From Cohnella xylanilytica (GTDB taxonomy: Bacteria; Bacillota; Bacilli; Paenibacillales; Paenibacillaceae): a DNA stretch of 64,000 nt. Location of the stretch: the NCBI RefSeq assembly GCF_014212175.1, contig NZ_JACJVR010000057.1:1-64000 (forward strand), written 5' to 3'. A model generated the notes under the pieces. That model was not told where the DNA came from. It saw only the letters and a list, made by a program, of their open reading frames with translations, and did no database searches. The translations under genes and the position numbers were made by a program. Each line of letters opens with the position of its first letter. Within the stretch, counting starts at the first letter, position 1. Of the stretch, positions 52,597-60,934 are shown one piece after another.

Positions 52597-52850
52597 TCAA
52601 ACGAAGTCCTGCAGAGATTCTCTGCAGGATTTTTTAGTTTTTTCCGAGGCTTCAATGTTTTTGAACAGATCGATCTTATGATCGATTTTCTCCAGCGTCT
52701 TCTCGAGTTCCTTCATTTGATCGACGATTTTCAGGAACTGCTGCATCTCCCGAATGGGCATCTCCATTGCCCGGAAGTACTTGATAATTTCAAACCATGC
52801 AATATCGGACTCCGAATACCGTCGATACCCTTTAGCGGATTCGGGTATGG
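52597..52850 (-). pseudogene. Truncated MerR-family regulator
   Basis: The remaining frame encodes the middle and end of a MerR protein: SAKGYRRYSESDIAWFEII, then MEMPIREMQQFLKIVDQ and a coiled-coil end. The N-terminal winged helix is gone; upstream of codon SAKGYR the frame runs antisense to the adjacent SDR gene. The 3' end overlaps the tRNA terminator. Confidence 0.75.
52607..52641 (+). terminator. Terminator after tRNA-Leu copy 2
   Basis: TCCTGCAGAG / CTCTGCAGGA with a 3-base loop and a long T-tract, nearly the same hairpin as after copy 1. Confidence 0.85.
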
Positions 52851-53584
52851 ACATCCAGAACAAAACGGTTCTTATCACTGGCGGGACGTCCGGAGTCGGC
52901 AAGGCTATCGCGTTGGGGCTGGCCAAACTAGGGGCAAATATCGTTATTTTAAGCAGAAGCCGTGAACGAGGACAGGAAACCTTAAAGGAGATTGCGGAAG
53001 CCACGGGAAATAAGCAGGGCGAGTACTTGGTAGCCGACCTATCCCTTCAGTCCTCCATCCGGGAAGCGAGCGAAGAGTTTAAACGGAGATTCGATCGCTT
53101 GCATGTCTTGGTCAATGCGGGCGGAGCGGTTTATTTTGATAAACAGCTAACCGCCGAAGGAATCGAACGGACCTTCGCATTGAATGATCTCGGTCACTTT
53201 ATCCAGCGAGTCAACCCTTTCAGCGGTTTGGGCGCAACGGCCCAAGCGCTGTTCGCCAGAGTTATCTTTACGTATGAATTAGCGAGACGCCTGGAAGGAA
53301 CGGGCGTGAAGGCATTCGCCTTTCACCCGGGATTGATTAAATCCAATCTGACTCGCAACGCTCCCTGGTATATAAGAGCGTATGGAAAATTATCGAATCG
53401 ATTGGCGAAAGAGGACTGCGAGATCGGGGTTTATCTGGCGGCGGCTAAAGAAGTCGACAACGCTAAAGGCGTATTTTTCGACGATAAAAGGATAATGATG
53501 GATTTCCCTAACCTGCAGAATGAAGAAACGGGAAGAAGATTATGGAGCATCAGCGTGGAACTTTCGGATGGTTCAAAGGTATAA
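52847..53584 (+). pseudogene. Short-chain dehydrogenase lacking its catalytic Tyr-Lys
   Basis: A 245-residue frame. The N-terminal NAD(P) site is intact (VLITGGTSGVGKAIALGLAK; VNAGG). After DLGHF the sequence jumps to ATAQALFARVIFTYELARRL. In relatives this is AYAQSKLANVLFTYELARR, with about 45-50 residues before it. So the Ser region is missing and the catalytic Tyr and Lys are Thr and Leu. There is no ribosome site before ATG 52847. It is very probably inactive. Confidence 0.75.
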
Positions 53585-53621
53585 AAAGGCCCGGCTCCCC
53601 GAAAGAGGGGCCGGGCTTTTC
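53585..53621 (+). terminator. Terminator after the SDR remnant
   Basis: AAAGGCCCGGCTCCCC / GGGGCCGGGCTTTT around GAAAGA, a strong GC-rich hairpin with T-tail. Confidence 0.85.
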
Positions 53622-53675
53622 CCGTCCATTTTTCCTGCTTTTCCTGCTTTTGCTGCGCTGCCTGTATCGCCCCTC

Positions 53676-54383
53676 TCAGCTAAAACTTAGATCCATGCCG
53701 TACGGTTTTAGTCTCAGCTTCCTTGCTACAGCCTGTGAAGCAAGATTATTCCATGCCGTGCTGTACAAAGCCATCCGTCCTTGCTTCTGAATCTCGGCCG
53801 CCCAGGCTGTCGAGACCTCCAAGCCGTAGCCTCTGCCCCGATAATCCGGAGCGGTGCGCAAACTCGCCTCGGCAGCGACGGAGGAGATTCTGGCGCTGCA
53901 GCATAAGGACACGGCAGCTTGGTTTTGTACGATCGCGAAATCAGGCTGCCCATGGGGAATATCCTCGATATAATCAGGAAAAAACGGTTGTAAAAGATCG
54001 ACGTTCATAGGCGTAATTCTGACGGCTTGCGTATGAGGGTCGCTCAAACAAGGGAATACATAGGCCGGTCCTAAATAGACCTGTTGAATCGGACTGTCCT
54101 GACTTAAAATTCGAATTATTTCAGCCATATTCACCTGATTGGGTGCTTCCGACCAAGGCGCTTGCCGTACAAACCGCTCCAATTCGTTCATCATGCCTTC
54201 ATCAAGCGTCTCATGGTACCTTGCGACGTTCCCTTGCTTGGTAATACCCAGGAAAAATCGCGGAGCGTCTCGAGCGCCAGGTTCGTTTATCGTTGTCAAA
54301 CGACCGACATCATTGTGCCTAAATAGAACGCGGACTTGCGTCTCCATAAGTTCAAGATCCGACCGTAAAAACGGATTGTTCAA
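53676..54383 (-). CDS. GNAT-family acetyltransferase
   Basis: A 235-residue protein. TTG 54383 follows GGAAGGGG. The acetyl-CoA pyrophosphate motif is DYRGRGYGLEVSTAWA, near the C-terminus, with a terminal strand WNNLASQAVARKLRL. The first ~130 residues form another domain, as in two-domain GNATs such as the GNA1162/FR47 types. The substrate is unknown. Confidence 0.8.
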   Translation of the reverse strand: MNNPFLRSDLELMETQVRVLFRHNDVGRLTTINEPGARDAPRFFLGITKQGNVARYHETLDEGMMNELERFVRQAPWSEAPNQVNMAEIIRILSQDSPIQQVYLGPAYVFPCLSDPHTQAVRITPMNVDLLQPFFPDYIEDIPHGQPDFAIVQNQAAVSLCCSARISSVAAEASLRTAPDYRGRGYGLEVSTAWAAEIQKQGRMALYSTAWNNLASQAVARKLRLKPYGMDLSFS

Positions 54384-54659
54384 ATGGAAGCCCCTTCCTG
54401 GAGGGGAACCGCGCTGGTTTATGGGCTAATAGGCGCTATCCCCGCAAATGATAGTTGCCCCAATCCGCGAGCCGATCATCCAGACCCCCCCTTTCCCCCA
54501 AGAATATATATCCGATATGTTATTCCGTCAATCATGCCCTTTCATGCCGGCCTGCAGGACCCGAAGATAAAGCCGACGAGTTGCAAAAAAGAGCGAAGTC
54601 CTTTATTATCGACATTAAAGGTCCGCATTCACAACGATCTGATGAAGGGTGGAGGGAGC
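54384..54659. other. Gap before the Rrf2 gene
   Basis: I see only a possible promoter zone (AATATATATCCG near 54503) and no gene or hairpin. Confidence 0.35.
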
Positions 54660-55145
54660 ATGCAATTTTCCAAAAGCACGGACTACGCCCTGCACGCCTT
54701 GATTCACTTGGGTCTCTCGGAAAGCCGCAACCATATCGGGATCAAGGAATTGTCCGCGTCGCTCGGCGTATCCGAGAGCTATTTATCCAAGATCATGTCC
54801 AAGCTGAGGCAGGACGGAATCGTACGCGCCGTGCCGGGAGTGAACGGCGGTTACGAGCTCGCGCGGCCGGCCGACCGAATCACCTTCCTGGATGTCATTC
54901 ACGTGATTGAAGGAAGACAGCAACTGTTCGAATGCTCGAATTCGAGCTCGCGGCAGCACCGCCTGTTAGCTGAAGGCCGGGTCGAACGGCAGGAGACGGA
55001 ACGGTGGGGACAGGGCGAATGCCTGGTCGAGAAGGTCATGGTCGGCGCGGAACGGCATCTGCATCAATACTTGCGGGAGCACACGATCCAGATGGTGCTG
55101 GACGAGGCGAACCGGATACGCAGCGCCGAGGGGATCGAGAAGTGA
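54660..55145 (+). CDS. Rrf2-family transcriptional regulator
   Basis: A 161-residue protein. ATG 54660 follows GGAGGGAG. The start MQFSKSTDYALHALIHLG and winged helix IKELSASLGVSESYLSKIMS are typical. Two Cys (FECSN, GECLVE) occupy the usual cluster region, but the third Cys of Fe-S members is missing, so it is probably a YwnA-like or thiol-type regulator. The methyltransferase gene starts 83 bases after it. Confidence 0.85.
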   Translation: MQFSKSTDYALHALIHLGLSESRNHIGIKELSASLGVSESYLSKIMSKLRQDGIVRAVPGVNGGYELARPADRITFLDVIHVIEGRQQLFECSNSSSRQHRLLAEGRVERQETERWGQGECLVEKVMVGAERHLHQYLREHTIQMVLDEANRIRSAEGIEK

Positions 55146-55228
55146 TCCCTTCCAGCGGCTTAATTATGGATATCGAGGGTCCATATTTATCGACTGCAAT
55201 TCGATTAGCGAAGGGATGGGGAACGGGC

Positions 55229-56122
55229 ATGAACGAATTATGGAACGAAGCCTTCTGGGAGCAAGCGTGGAAGGAGCATGGCGAGGCCGTCGCGGCGAGG
55301 AGGGAGAAGGCCGGGATCGTGCCGGCCAGAGCCTTCGATTCGAAAGCGAGAACGTTCAACGAGCAATCCTTCAATGAAGAAGGGCAAAGGCGAACCAAGC
55401 GCATCCTAGGCTGGCTGGAAGGCCAAGGAGTTCGATTCGACGGCCTCTCCGTCTTGGACATCGGCGCCGCTTCGGGCGTATTCACGGTGCCGTTCGCGGA
55501 GCGGGGCGCGCGCGTAACCGCCGTCGAGTCTTCTCCGCCTCTCGTCGAGCTGCTGCAAGAGAACACGGCCAAGTTCCCCGAAGGCGCGGTGAACATCGTT
55601 CCCGAACCGTTCGAAGAGATCGACGCGCGGGCGAGAGGCTGGAGCGAGGCGTTCGACCTCGTCTTCGTCTCGATGTGCCCGGTCATTCTCGATTGGGCGA
55701 GCGTGGAGAAGATCGTTCAATGCGCGCGTCGATATTGCTACATCAGCATGCCGGCGAGCTCCGCGGAGAACAGCCTGGCGAGCGAAATCTGGCCGATCGT
55801 CGCCGGTCAGCCATTCCGGACGAAGCCGACGGAGATGGGCTACTTGCTCCATCTGCTGTATCTCAAGGGCTATTCCTACGAATCGATCGTCTCGAGGGAG
55901 ACCAAGACGACGGAGATGTCCAAGGCGGAGGCGTTGCAGGATATGATGGACCGGCTTCGCGCGCATGGCCAGCCCGAGGACGACCGGAGCCGACAGATCG
56001 TGTCGGATTACCTGGATCAAGCGTATCCGTCGGGCAGGGTGACCGTCCGGCAGGGCGGCCGGTTCGGCAAGGTGCTCATTCGGCTGCAGGATCAGAACAT
56101 GTATACGCGGGAAAATCGGTAA
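55229..56122 (+). CDS. Class I SAM-dependent methyltransferase
   Basis: A 297-residue protein starting MNELWNEAFWEQAWKEHGEA. SAM motif I is VLDIGAASGVFTVPFA, with VTAVESSPPL and FDLVFVSMCPVILDW. It probably belongs with the Rrf2 gene upstream; such pairs often deal with reactive or toxic small molecules. The exact substrate is not shown. Confidence 0.83.
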   Translation: MNELWNEAFWEQAWKEHGEAVAARREKAGIVPARAFDSKARTFNEQSFNEEGQRRTKRILGWLEGQGVRFDGLSVLDIGAASGVFTVPFAERGARVTAVESSPPLVELLQENTAKFPEGAVNIVPEPFEEIDARARGWSEAFDLVFVSMCPVILDWASVEKIVQCARRYCYISMPASSAENSLASEIWPIVAGQPFRTKPTEMGYLLHLLYLKGYSYESIVSRETKTTEMSKAEALQDMMDRLRAHGQPEDDRSRQIVSDYLDQAYPSGRVTVRQGGRFGKVLIRLQDQNMYTRENR

Positions 56123-56125
56123 AAG

Positions 56126-56153
56126 AAAACCCGTTCTCCGAATCGAGAACGGG
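56126..56153 (-). terminator. Terminator of the DJ-1-like gene
   Basis: CCCGTTCTC / GAGAACGGG, followed on the minus strand by a T-rich tract (TTTTCTTTT). Confidence 0.7.
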
Positions 56154-56227
56154 CGCAGCTTGCACGCATCGGAATGCATTCGTCGTAATAATCGCAACCG
56201 GTTGAGAATTAGATCTCTATGCAGCTC

Positions 56228-57025
56228 TTACTTAACCGGTTGCGCCTTACCCTCTTGATTCGCCGCGAAGTCGATCGGGACGAGGCCTTCCGCCTTCCAC
56301 ACCGTGCCTCTGCTCTCGTACTCGAACAGCTTCTCCACTTCGTTCGCGACCTGCGGGCCCAATTCGCGCTCCACCAGATACAGGGCCACGTCGAGTCCCG
56401 AAGTGACGCCTCCCCCGGTCACAAGGCGCGGGTTGTCTTCCACGACTCGGGCCTTGACCGGAATCGCGCCGAGCGCTCCGAGCGCGTCCATGCCGATGTG
56501 ATTGGTGACGGCATGCTTGCCCTTCAGGAACCCCGGCATGGCGAGCAACAGCGAACCTCCGCATACGGCGGCGACCGTGACGTCTTTGTTGTCGAGAGCC
56601 TTCTTCATGATTCCCGGCAGGCTCGTCTTCGCCGCTTGGGCGAGAATGGCCGGAATGGCGTCGGCGGTCTTGCCCGCCGGCTTGCCCGAAGCTCCGGGGA
56701 CCAGGATGATGCCCGGACGGTTCGGGTCGAGCTTGGCCGTCGCTTCGAGAGCCGGACCGTTCAGCCCGCTCGGGACGGAACGCTTGCCTTCCGCGGATAC
56801 CAATTCCACCGTCATCGCTTCGCCCGTGTACATGCCCGCGGCGGCGAACACTTCGTAGGGAGCCAGCGCGTCCATCAGATCGAACCCGTCGAACAAGACG
56901 ATCTGGACATGAACGCTTTTGCGCTCGGGCGTCCCCGGCTTGTCCTTGGTTTGCGCGCTTGCCCCCGGGCCGACCAGACCCAGAACGAGCGCTAACGTCA
57001 ATAGCAATCCCAACGCTTTTCTCAT
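56228..57025 (-). CDS. Secreted DJ-1/PfpI-family protein
   Basis: A 265-residue protein with a signal peptide (ALGLLLTLALVLGLVGPGASA). The DJ-1 fold shows VQIVLFDGFDLMDALAP, the nucleophile-elbow Cys C155 in AAVCGGSLLLA and VTSGLDVALYLVE. Most relatives are cytoplasmic; being exported is unusual and suggests an amidase or isonitrile-hydratase-like enzyme outside the cell, or a redox protein. Confidence 0.85.
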   Translation of the reverse strand: MRKALGLLLTLALVLGLVGPGASAQTKDKPGTPERKSVHVQIVLFDGFDLMDALAPYEVFAAAGMYTGEAMTVELVSAEGKRSVPSGLNGPALEATAKLDPNRPGIILVPGASGKPAGKTADAIPAILAQAAKTSLPGIMKKALDNKDVTVAAVCGGSLLLAMPGFLKGKHAVTNHIGMDALGALGAIPVKARVVEDNPRLVTGGGVTSGLDVALYLVERELGPQVANEVEKLFEYESRGTVWKAEGLVPIDFAANQEGKAQPVK

Positions 57026-57747
57026 CCTTCAACCTCTTCCCTTCGTTCGTAGTATTCGTCCTCGCATGAACCATGATAAGCGACGAATCTCTCGAACGAA
57101 GCTAGGAAACGGTCACGATCCCGTCACGATATCGAACGATTTCCGCGCGCGGCCGCGGAACCCGGCAGGCGAATCTCGAAGACGGTCTTGCCCGGTTCGT
57201 CGACCCGCTGCGAACTCGGGCGGAGGAGGCGAGATGTCGGGCACGACCTCCTCTACTTGGACGCCGAGAAGAAGGTTCCGGTGACGAGCTCCGTCCCGGC
57301 GGCAACGGCGATCTTCGTCGGCTACATGCAGATTTGGGGACTTTTTCTCCCTCTGATGCGCAAGGGGAGCTGCAGATCCATAAGCGGGCGTCTTCCTTTC
57401 GGGAGGCGTCCCGTTTGCCTTATTGGACGGAAGACGGCGACCGGCCGGCAGGCTACAAGATCGCCTAGCCAAGTCCGATGTCGAGGGTTCCGCGGAACGA
57501 TTGTGGAAAAGAAAAGGGATGTTCGTGTCAGGAAACATAACTCGACAATGAAGATCCTTCCGATAAGTAAACGCTTCCTAAAAATGTAAGCGAAGACAAA
57601 TAGAAATGAAAACGCCTCATTGTCCGCAAGAAACAAAATCAGGCTAATAAAAGCAAAATGCGGCCATTTGAATGTGATTATAATTTACATACTATTGGAT
57701 TAGGCACAACAAGAAGAAGCGAGATAAGCACACGGGGAGGACGACAG
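57026..57747. other. Decayed, gene-poor stretch
   Basis: No complete gene. A minus-strand fragment (57124-57213) reads RVDEPGKTVFEIRLPGSAAA, like the last residues of a sensor histidine kinase. A plus-strand fragment (~57239-57350) reads HDLLYLDAEKKVPVTSSVPA, unrecognised. Near 57568 and 57585 lie CRE-like words (GTAAACGCTT, TGTAAGCG) before the sugar-importer gene. Confidence 0.35.
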
Positions 57748-59070
57748 ATGAAAAAGAACGTAGCAGCGGGACTCGTTATGACGATCGGCGTAGGGCTGCT
57801 GGCAGGCTGCGGGGGCTCGAACGACGATTCGAACGCATCGCCTTCGGCAAGCGCGCCCGCGGAGACGGGCGCTTCCGCCGGCGCTTCGGCAGGTTCGGAC
57901 GGCGGCGCTTCCGGAAGCTCGGACATCAAGGGCACGATTACGTGGGCAACGCACCGCACGGAGCTGGCGGAGACGGATTTGAAGAAGTACGTCGAAGCGT
58001 TCGAAGCGAAATATCCGGGCACGGAAGTCAAGATCGAAGGCTTGAAGGACTACGAGCAGACGATCCGCGTGCGGATGGCGGCCAACGAGCTGCCGGACGT
58101 CCTGTCTCTCGTCGAGACGACGCAATCGGACCTGCCGAAATTTTACGAGCCGCTCGACGATCTCGGGCTTAACGACAAGATCTACTTCAAGGACTACAAC
58201 TCCTACGAAGGCAAGCTGTACGGCATTACGCAGCAGGTGGCGATCAACGGCTTGCTCTACAACAAGAAGGCGTTCGAGAAGGCCGGCATCGCGGAGCCGC
58301 CGAAGACGCTGGACGAGCTGTTCGCCGACGCCGAGAAGCTGAAGGCCGCGGGAATCGTGCCGATGGCGACCGCGTTCAAGGACGCCTGGACGCTGCAATA
58401 TTGGACCGACCCGGCGGAATTCATCTACGGCAGCACGAGCCTGCGCAACGACAAGATCAAGACGGACACGCCGTTCACGGTAGACGGACCTTACGGTCAA
58501 GGCCTCGGCATTCTGAAGCAGCTCTACGACAAAGGCTATCTGGAGAAGGACGTCTTCTCGGCGACGTGGGATCAGACGCAGAAGGATCTCGCTTCCGGCA
58601 AGGCGGCGATGATGTACATCGGCAACTGGGCCATCTCGAACCTCGTGAGCAACGGATTGCCGCTCGACGACATCGGATTCGTTCCGCTGCCTTACGACAA
58701 CAGCGGCACCTACAAGGGCATGATGCGCAACGACTGGGCGTACGCGGTCAGCTCGACGAGCAAGAACAAGCCGCTCGCCAAGGCGTTCATCAAGTTCATG
58801 CTCGAGGAATCGGGAGACTATGCGGATCACATGATCATCTCGCCGCTGAAGGATCAGCAGCAGAGCCTGAAGCAGATCACCGACTTCATGGCGTACAAGC
58901 CGGAGATGCTGGAAGCCCGGTCGATCAGCGAGGACGTCAAGGCGGTCGAGAACAAGATGCAGTTCGATCCGTTCAAGTTCATTCAGGAAGTGACGGTCGG
59001 CAAGATGCAGGACGTCTTCGACGGCTACAACAAGAAGTGGAAGTCCACGAAGACGGCGCTGGGCAAGTAA
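57748..59070 (+). CDS. ABC sugar importer, solute-binding lipoprotein 2
   Basis: A 440-residue lipoprotein. ATG 57748 follows GGGGAGG. The lipobox is LAGC (GLLAGCGG), followed by a Ser/Ala/Gly linker. The mature domain is a solute-binding fold 1 (TITWATHRTELAETDLKKYV, YGITQQVAINGLLYNKKAFE, GKAAMMYIGNWA). Two permeases, a sensor kinase/regulator pair and GH35 follow, suggesting galacto-oligosaccharides as ligand (inference). Confidence 0.92.
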   Translation: MKKNVAAGLVMTIGVGLLAGCGGSNDDSNASPSASAPAETGASAGASAGSDGGASGSSDIKGTITWATHRTELAETDLKKYVEAFEAKYPGTEVKIEGLKDYEQTIRVRMAANELPDVLSLVETTQSDLPKFYEPLDDLGLNDKIYFKDYNSYEGKLYGITQQVAINGLLYNKKAFEKAGIAEPPKTLDELFADAEKLKAAGIVPMATAFKDAWTLQYWTDPAEFIYGSTSLRNDKIKTDTPFTVDGPYGQGLGILKQLYDKGYLEKDVFSATWDQTQKDLASGKAAMMYIGNWAISNLVSNGLPLDDIGFVPLPYDNSGTYKGMMRNDWAYAVSSTSKNKPLAKAFIKFMLEESGDYADHMIISPLKDQQQSLKQITDFMAYKPEMLEARSISEDVKAVENKMQFDPFKFIQEVTVGKMQDVFDGYNKKWKSTKTALGK

Positions 59071-59080
59071 TCCCTTCTTC

Positions 59081-59155
59081 GGGAGGCGACGCGGTTTGAC
59101 CGACAGAGCGGGTGGCCGGTTCGACGGAGCATCCGCTTTGTCGTCTGCGCCTCCC
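59081..59155 (+). terminator. Long hairpin between binding protein 2 and permease
   Basis: GGGAGGCG pairs with CGCCTCCC 59 bases later, with a second pairing GCGG / CCGC inside. It parallels the hairpin at 25561 in the other importer operon. Confidence 0.4.
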
Positions 59156-59180
59156 CGGAAGGAAGATAGGAGGGTCTCGG

Positions 59181-60068
59181 ATGGTGGGCAACATGTCGTA
59201 CGGCTTGCAGAAAAGAATCTTGATCATCCTGTTCCTGCTCGTGCCGATCGCCCTTCTGGCGACGTTCGCGCTGTATCCGGCCGCGTATCTCGTCTATCTC
59301 AGCTTCATGACTTGGGACGGCTTCAGTCCGGAGAAGACGTGGGCCGGGCTGGCGAACTACAAGGAAGTGTTCGAGAGCAAGGAGGTCTGGGCCGCGTTCG
59401 GCCACAACTTCGTCTATTTGGGCTGGGGGCTGCTGCAGAACGCGCTCGGCCTGGCGTTCGCGCTGCTGCTGAATTCTCGCCTGAAGGGGCGCAACGCGTA
59501 CCGGGTCATGCTGTTCATGCCTTACATCATGAACGGCGTGGCCGTCGCTTACATGTTCAACTACGTGTTCAACTCGGAATACGGTTCCTTCAACACGCTG
59601 CTTCGCGGGATGGGGCTCGATTCGCTCGCGATCAGCTGGTTCGGCTCGCCGAAGGCGGTCAATCACGTGCTCGGCTTCATTACGCTGTGGAAGTTCATGG
59701 GCCTCAACATGGTCATCTATCTGGCCGCCCTTCAGTCCGTGCCTTCCGAGATCGAAGAAGCGGCCCGGATCGACGGGGCTTCCCGGTTCCAGGCGATCCT
59801 CCACGTCGTTCTGCCGAACATCACCAAGGTCATCGAGCTGAACCTGTTCCTGACGATCATCGGCACGCTGGAGATCTTCGACCTGCCGTTCATTCTGACG
59901 GGCGGAGGCCCGCTCGGGGCGAGCGACACGTTCCTGACGAAGACCGTCGCGACCGCGTTCAAATTCAACAACTTCGGCATGGCTTCCGCGATGAGCGTCA
60001 CCCTGATCGCCGCCGTCGTCGTCGTGCTTAGCGTCCAGAGGCTGGTCACCCGGAGGTGGTCGAATTGA
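59181..60068 (+). CDS. ABC sugar importer permease 3 (MalF type)
   Basis: A 295-residue protein with six membrane helices; GGAGGG is 6 bases before the ATG. The EAA loop is EIEEAARIDGASRFQAILHV. Its stop overlaps the next start (TTGA). Confidence 0.9.
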   Translation: MVGNMSYGLQKRILIILFLLVPIALLATFALYPAAYLVYLSFMTWDGFSPEKTWAGLANYKEVFESKEVWAAFGHNFVYLGWGLLQNALGLAFALLLNSRLKGRNAYRVMLFMPYIMNGVAVAYMFNYVFNSEYGSFNTLLRGMGLDSLAISWFGSPKAVNHVLGFITLWKFMGLNMVIYLAALQSVPSEIEEAARIDGASRFQAILHVVLPNITKVIELNLFLTIIGTLEIFDLPFILTGGGPLGASDTFLTKTVATAFKFNNFGMASAMSVTLIAAVVVVLSVQRLVTRRWSN

Positions 60069-60898
60069 CGGCGAAGCGCTTCGGTCCCGTCTCCCTGATC
60101 AAGCACGCCATCCTGTGGGCGGCCGTCGCCATGATCGTGTTCCCGCCGTACGTGCTGGTCCTCAACGCGTTCAAGAGCAAGGAGGAGTTCTCGCAGACGA
60201 GCGTCTTCAAGCTGCCCGACAGCTTCCTGAACTTCGACAACTTCGTCTCCGTCATGACGAGAGCCCACCTGGACCGCGCCTATCGGAACACGGTTATCAT
60301 CATCGCCGTCGCGGTCATCGGCAACGTGGCCTTGGGCACGATGGTGGCGTACATTCTCGGACGCTTCGACTTCAAGCTGAAGAAGGCCGTCATGGGCGCC
60401 TATATCGCGGTGTCGTTCGTTCCGACGATCACGACGCAGGTCGCGACGTTCACCGTCGTCCACAACCTCCACCTGTACAACACGCTGTGGGCGTCCATCG
60501 TGCTTCATCTGGGGACGAACGTCCTTCAGATTTTCATCTACCTGCAATTCCTGAGCAATATTCCGAAGGAGCTCGACGAGGCGGCGATGATGGAAGGGGC
60601 TTCGCTCTTCCGGATCTACCGGACGATCATCTTCCCGCTGCTCGCGCCCGCGACGGCGACGATCGTCATCATCAAGACGATCGACATCTACAACGACATG
60701 TTCATCCCTTACTTGTACATGCCGGCCCAGAAGCTGACCGTCGTATCGACGAGCCTTATGAACTTCTCCTCGGAGCGCAGCACCGAATGGGAGCTCATGT
60801 CCGCGGCGATTCTGATGATCATGGTGCCGATCGTCGCGCTCTATCTGTTCTTCCAGAAGTACGTGTTTGCCGGTATCGTGAACGGTGCAGTAAAATAG
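60065..60898 (+). CDS. ABC sugar importer permease 4 (MalG type)
   Basis: A 277-residue protein with six membrane helices. TTG 60065 has CGGAGGTGG 5-6 bases upstream and overlaps the previous stop. The EAA loop is ELDEAAMMEGASLFRIYRTI. No ATPase gene is adjacent. Confidence 0.9.
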   Translation: MTAKRFGPVSLIKHAILWAAVAMIVFPPYVLVLNAFKSKEEFSQTSVFKLPDSFLNFDNFVSVMTRAHLDRAYRNTVIIIAVAVIGNVALGTMVAYILGRFDFKLKKAVMGAYIAVSFVPTITTQVATFTVVHNLHLYNTLWASIVLHLGTNVLQIFIYLQFLSNIPKELDEAAMMEGASLFRIYRTIIFPLLAPATATIVIIKTIDIYNDMFIPYLYMPAQKLTVVSTSLMNFSSERSTEWELMSAAILMIMVPIVALYLFFQKYVFAGIVNGAVK

Positions 60899-60934
60899 CT
60901 GTACTCGCGAGGCGGACAACGGAGGGATGGGCGC

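Noticed and set aside
55004-55228. In-frame extension of the methyltransferase upstream of 55229
   Set aside because: It would overlap the Rrf2 gene in another frame and has no ribosome site.
57188-57589. 133-codon frame in the decayed stretch
   Set aside because: No ribosome site and no domain; the sequence looks like joined fragments.
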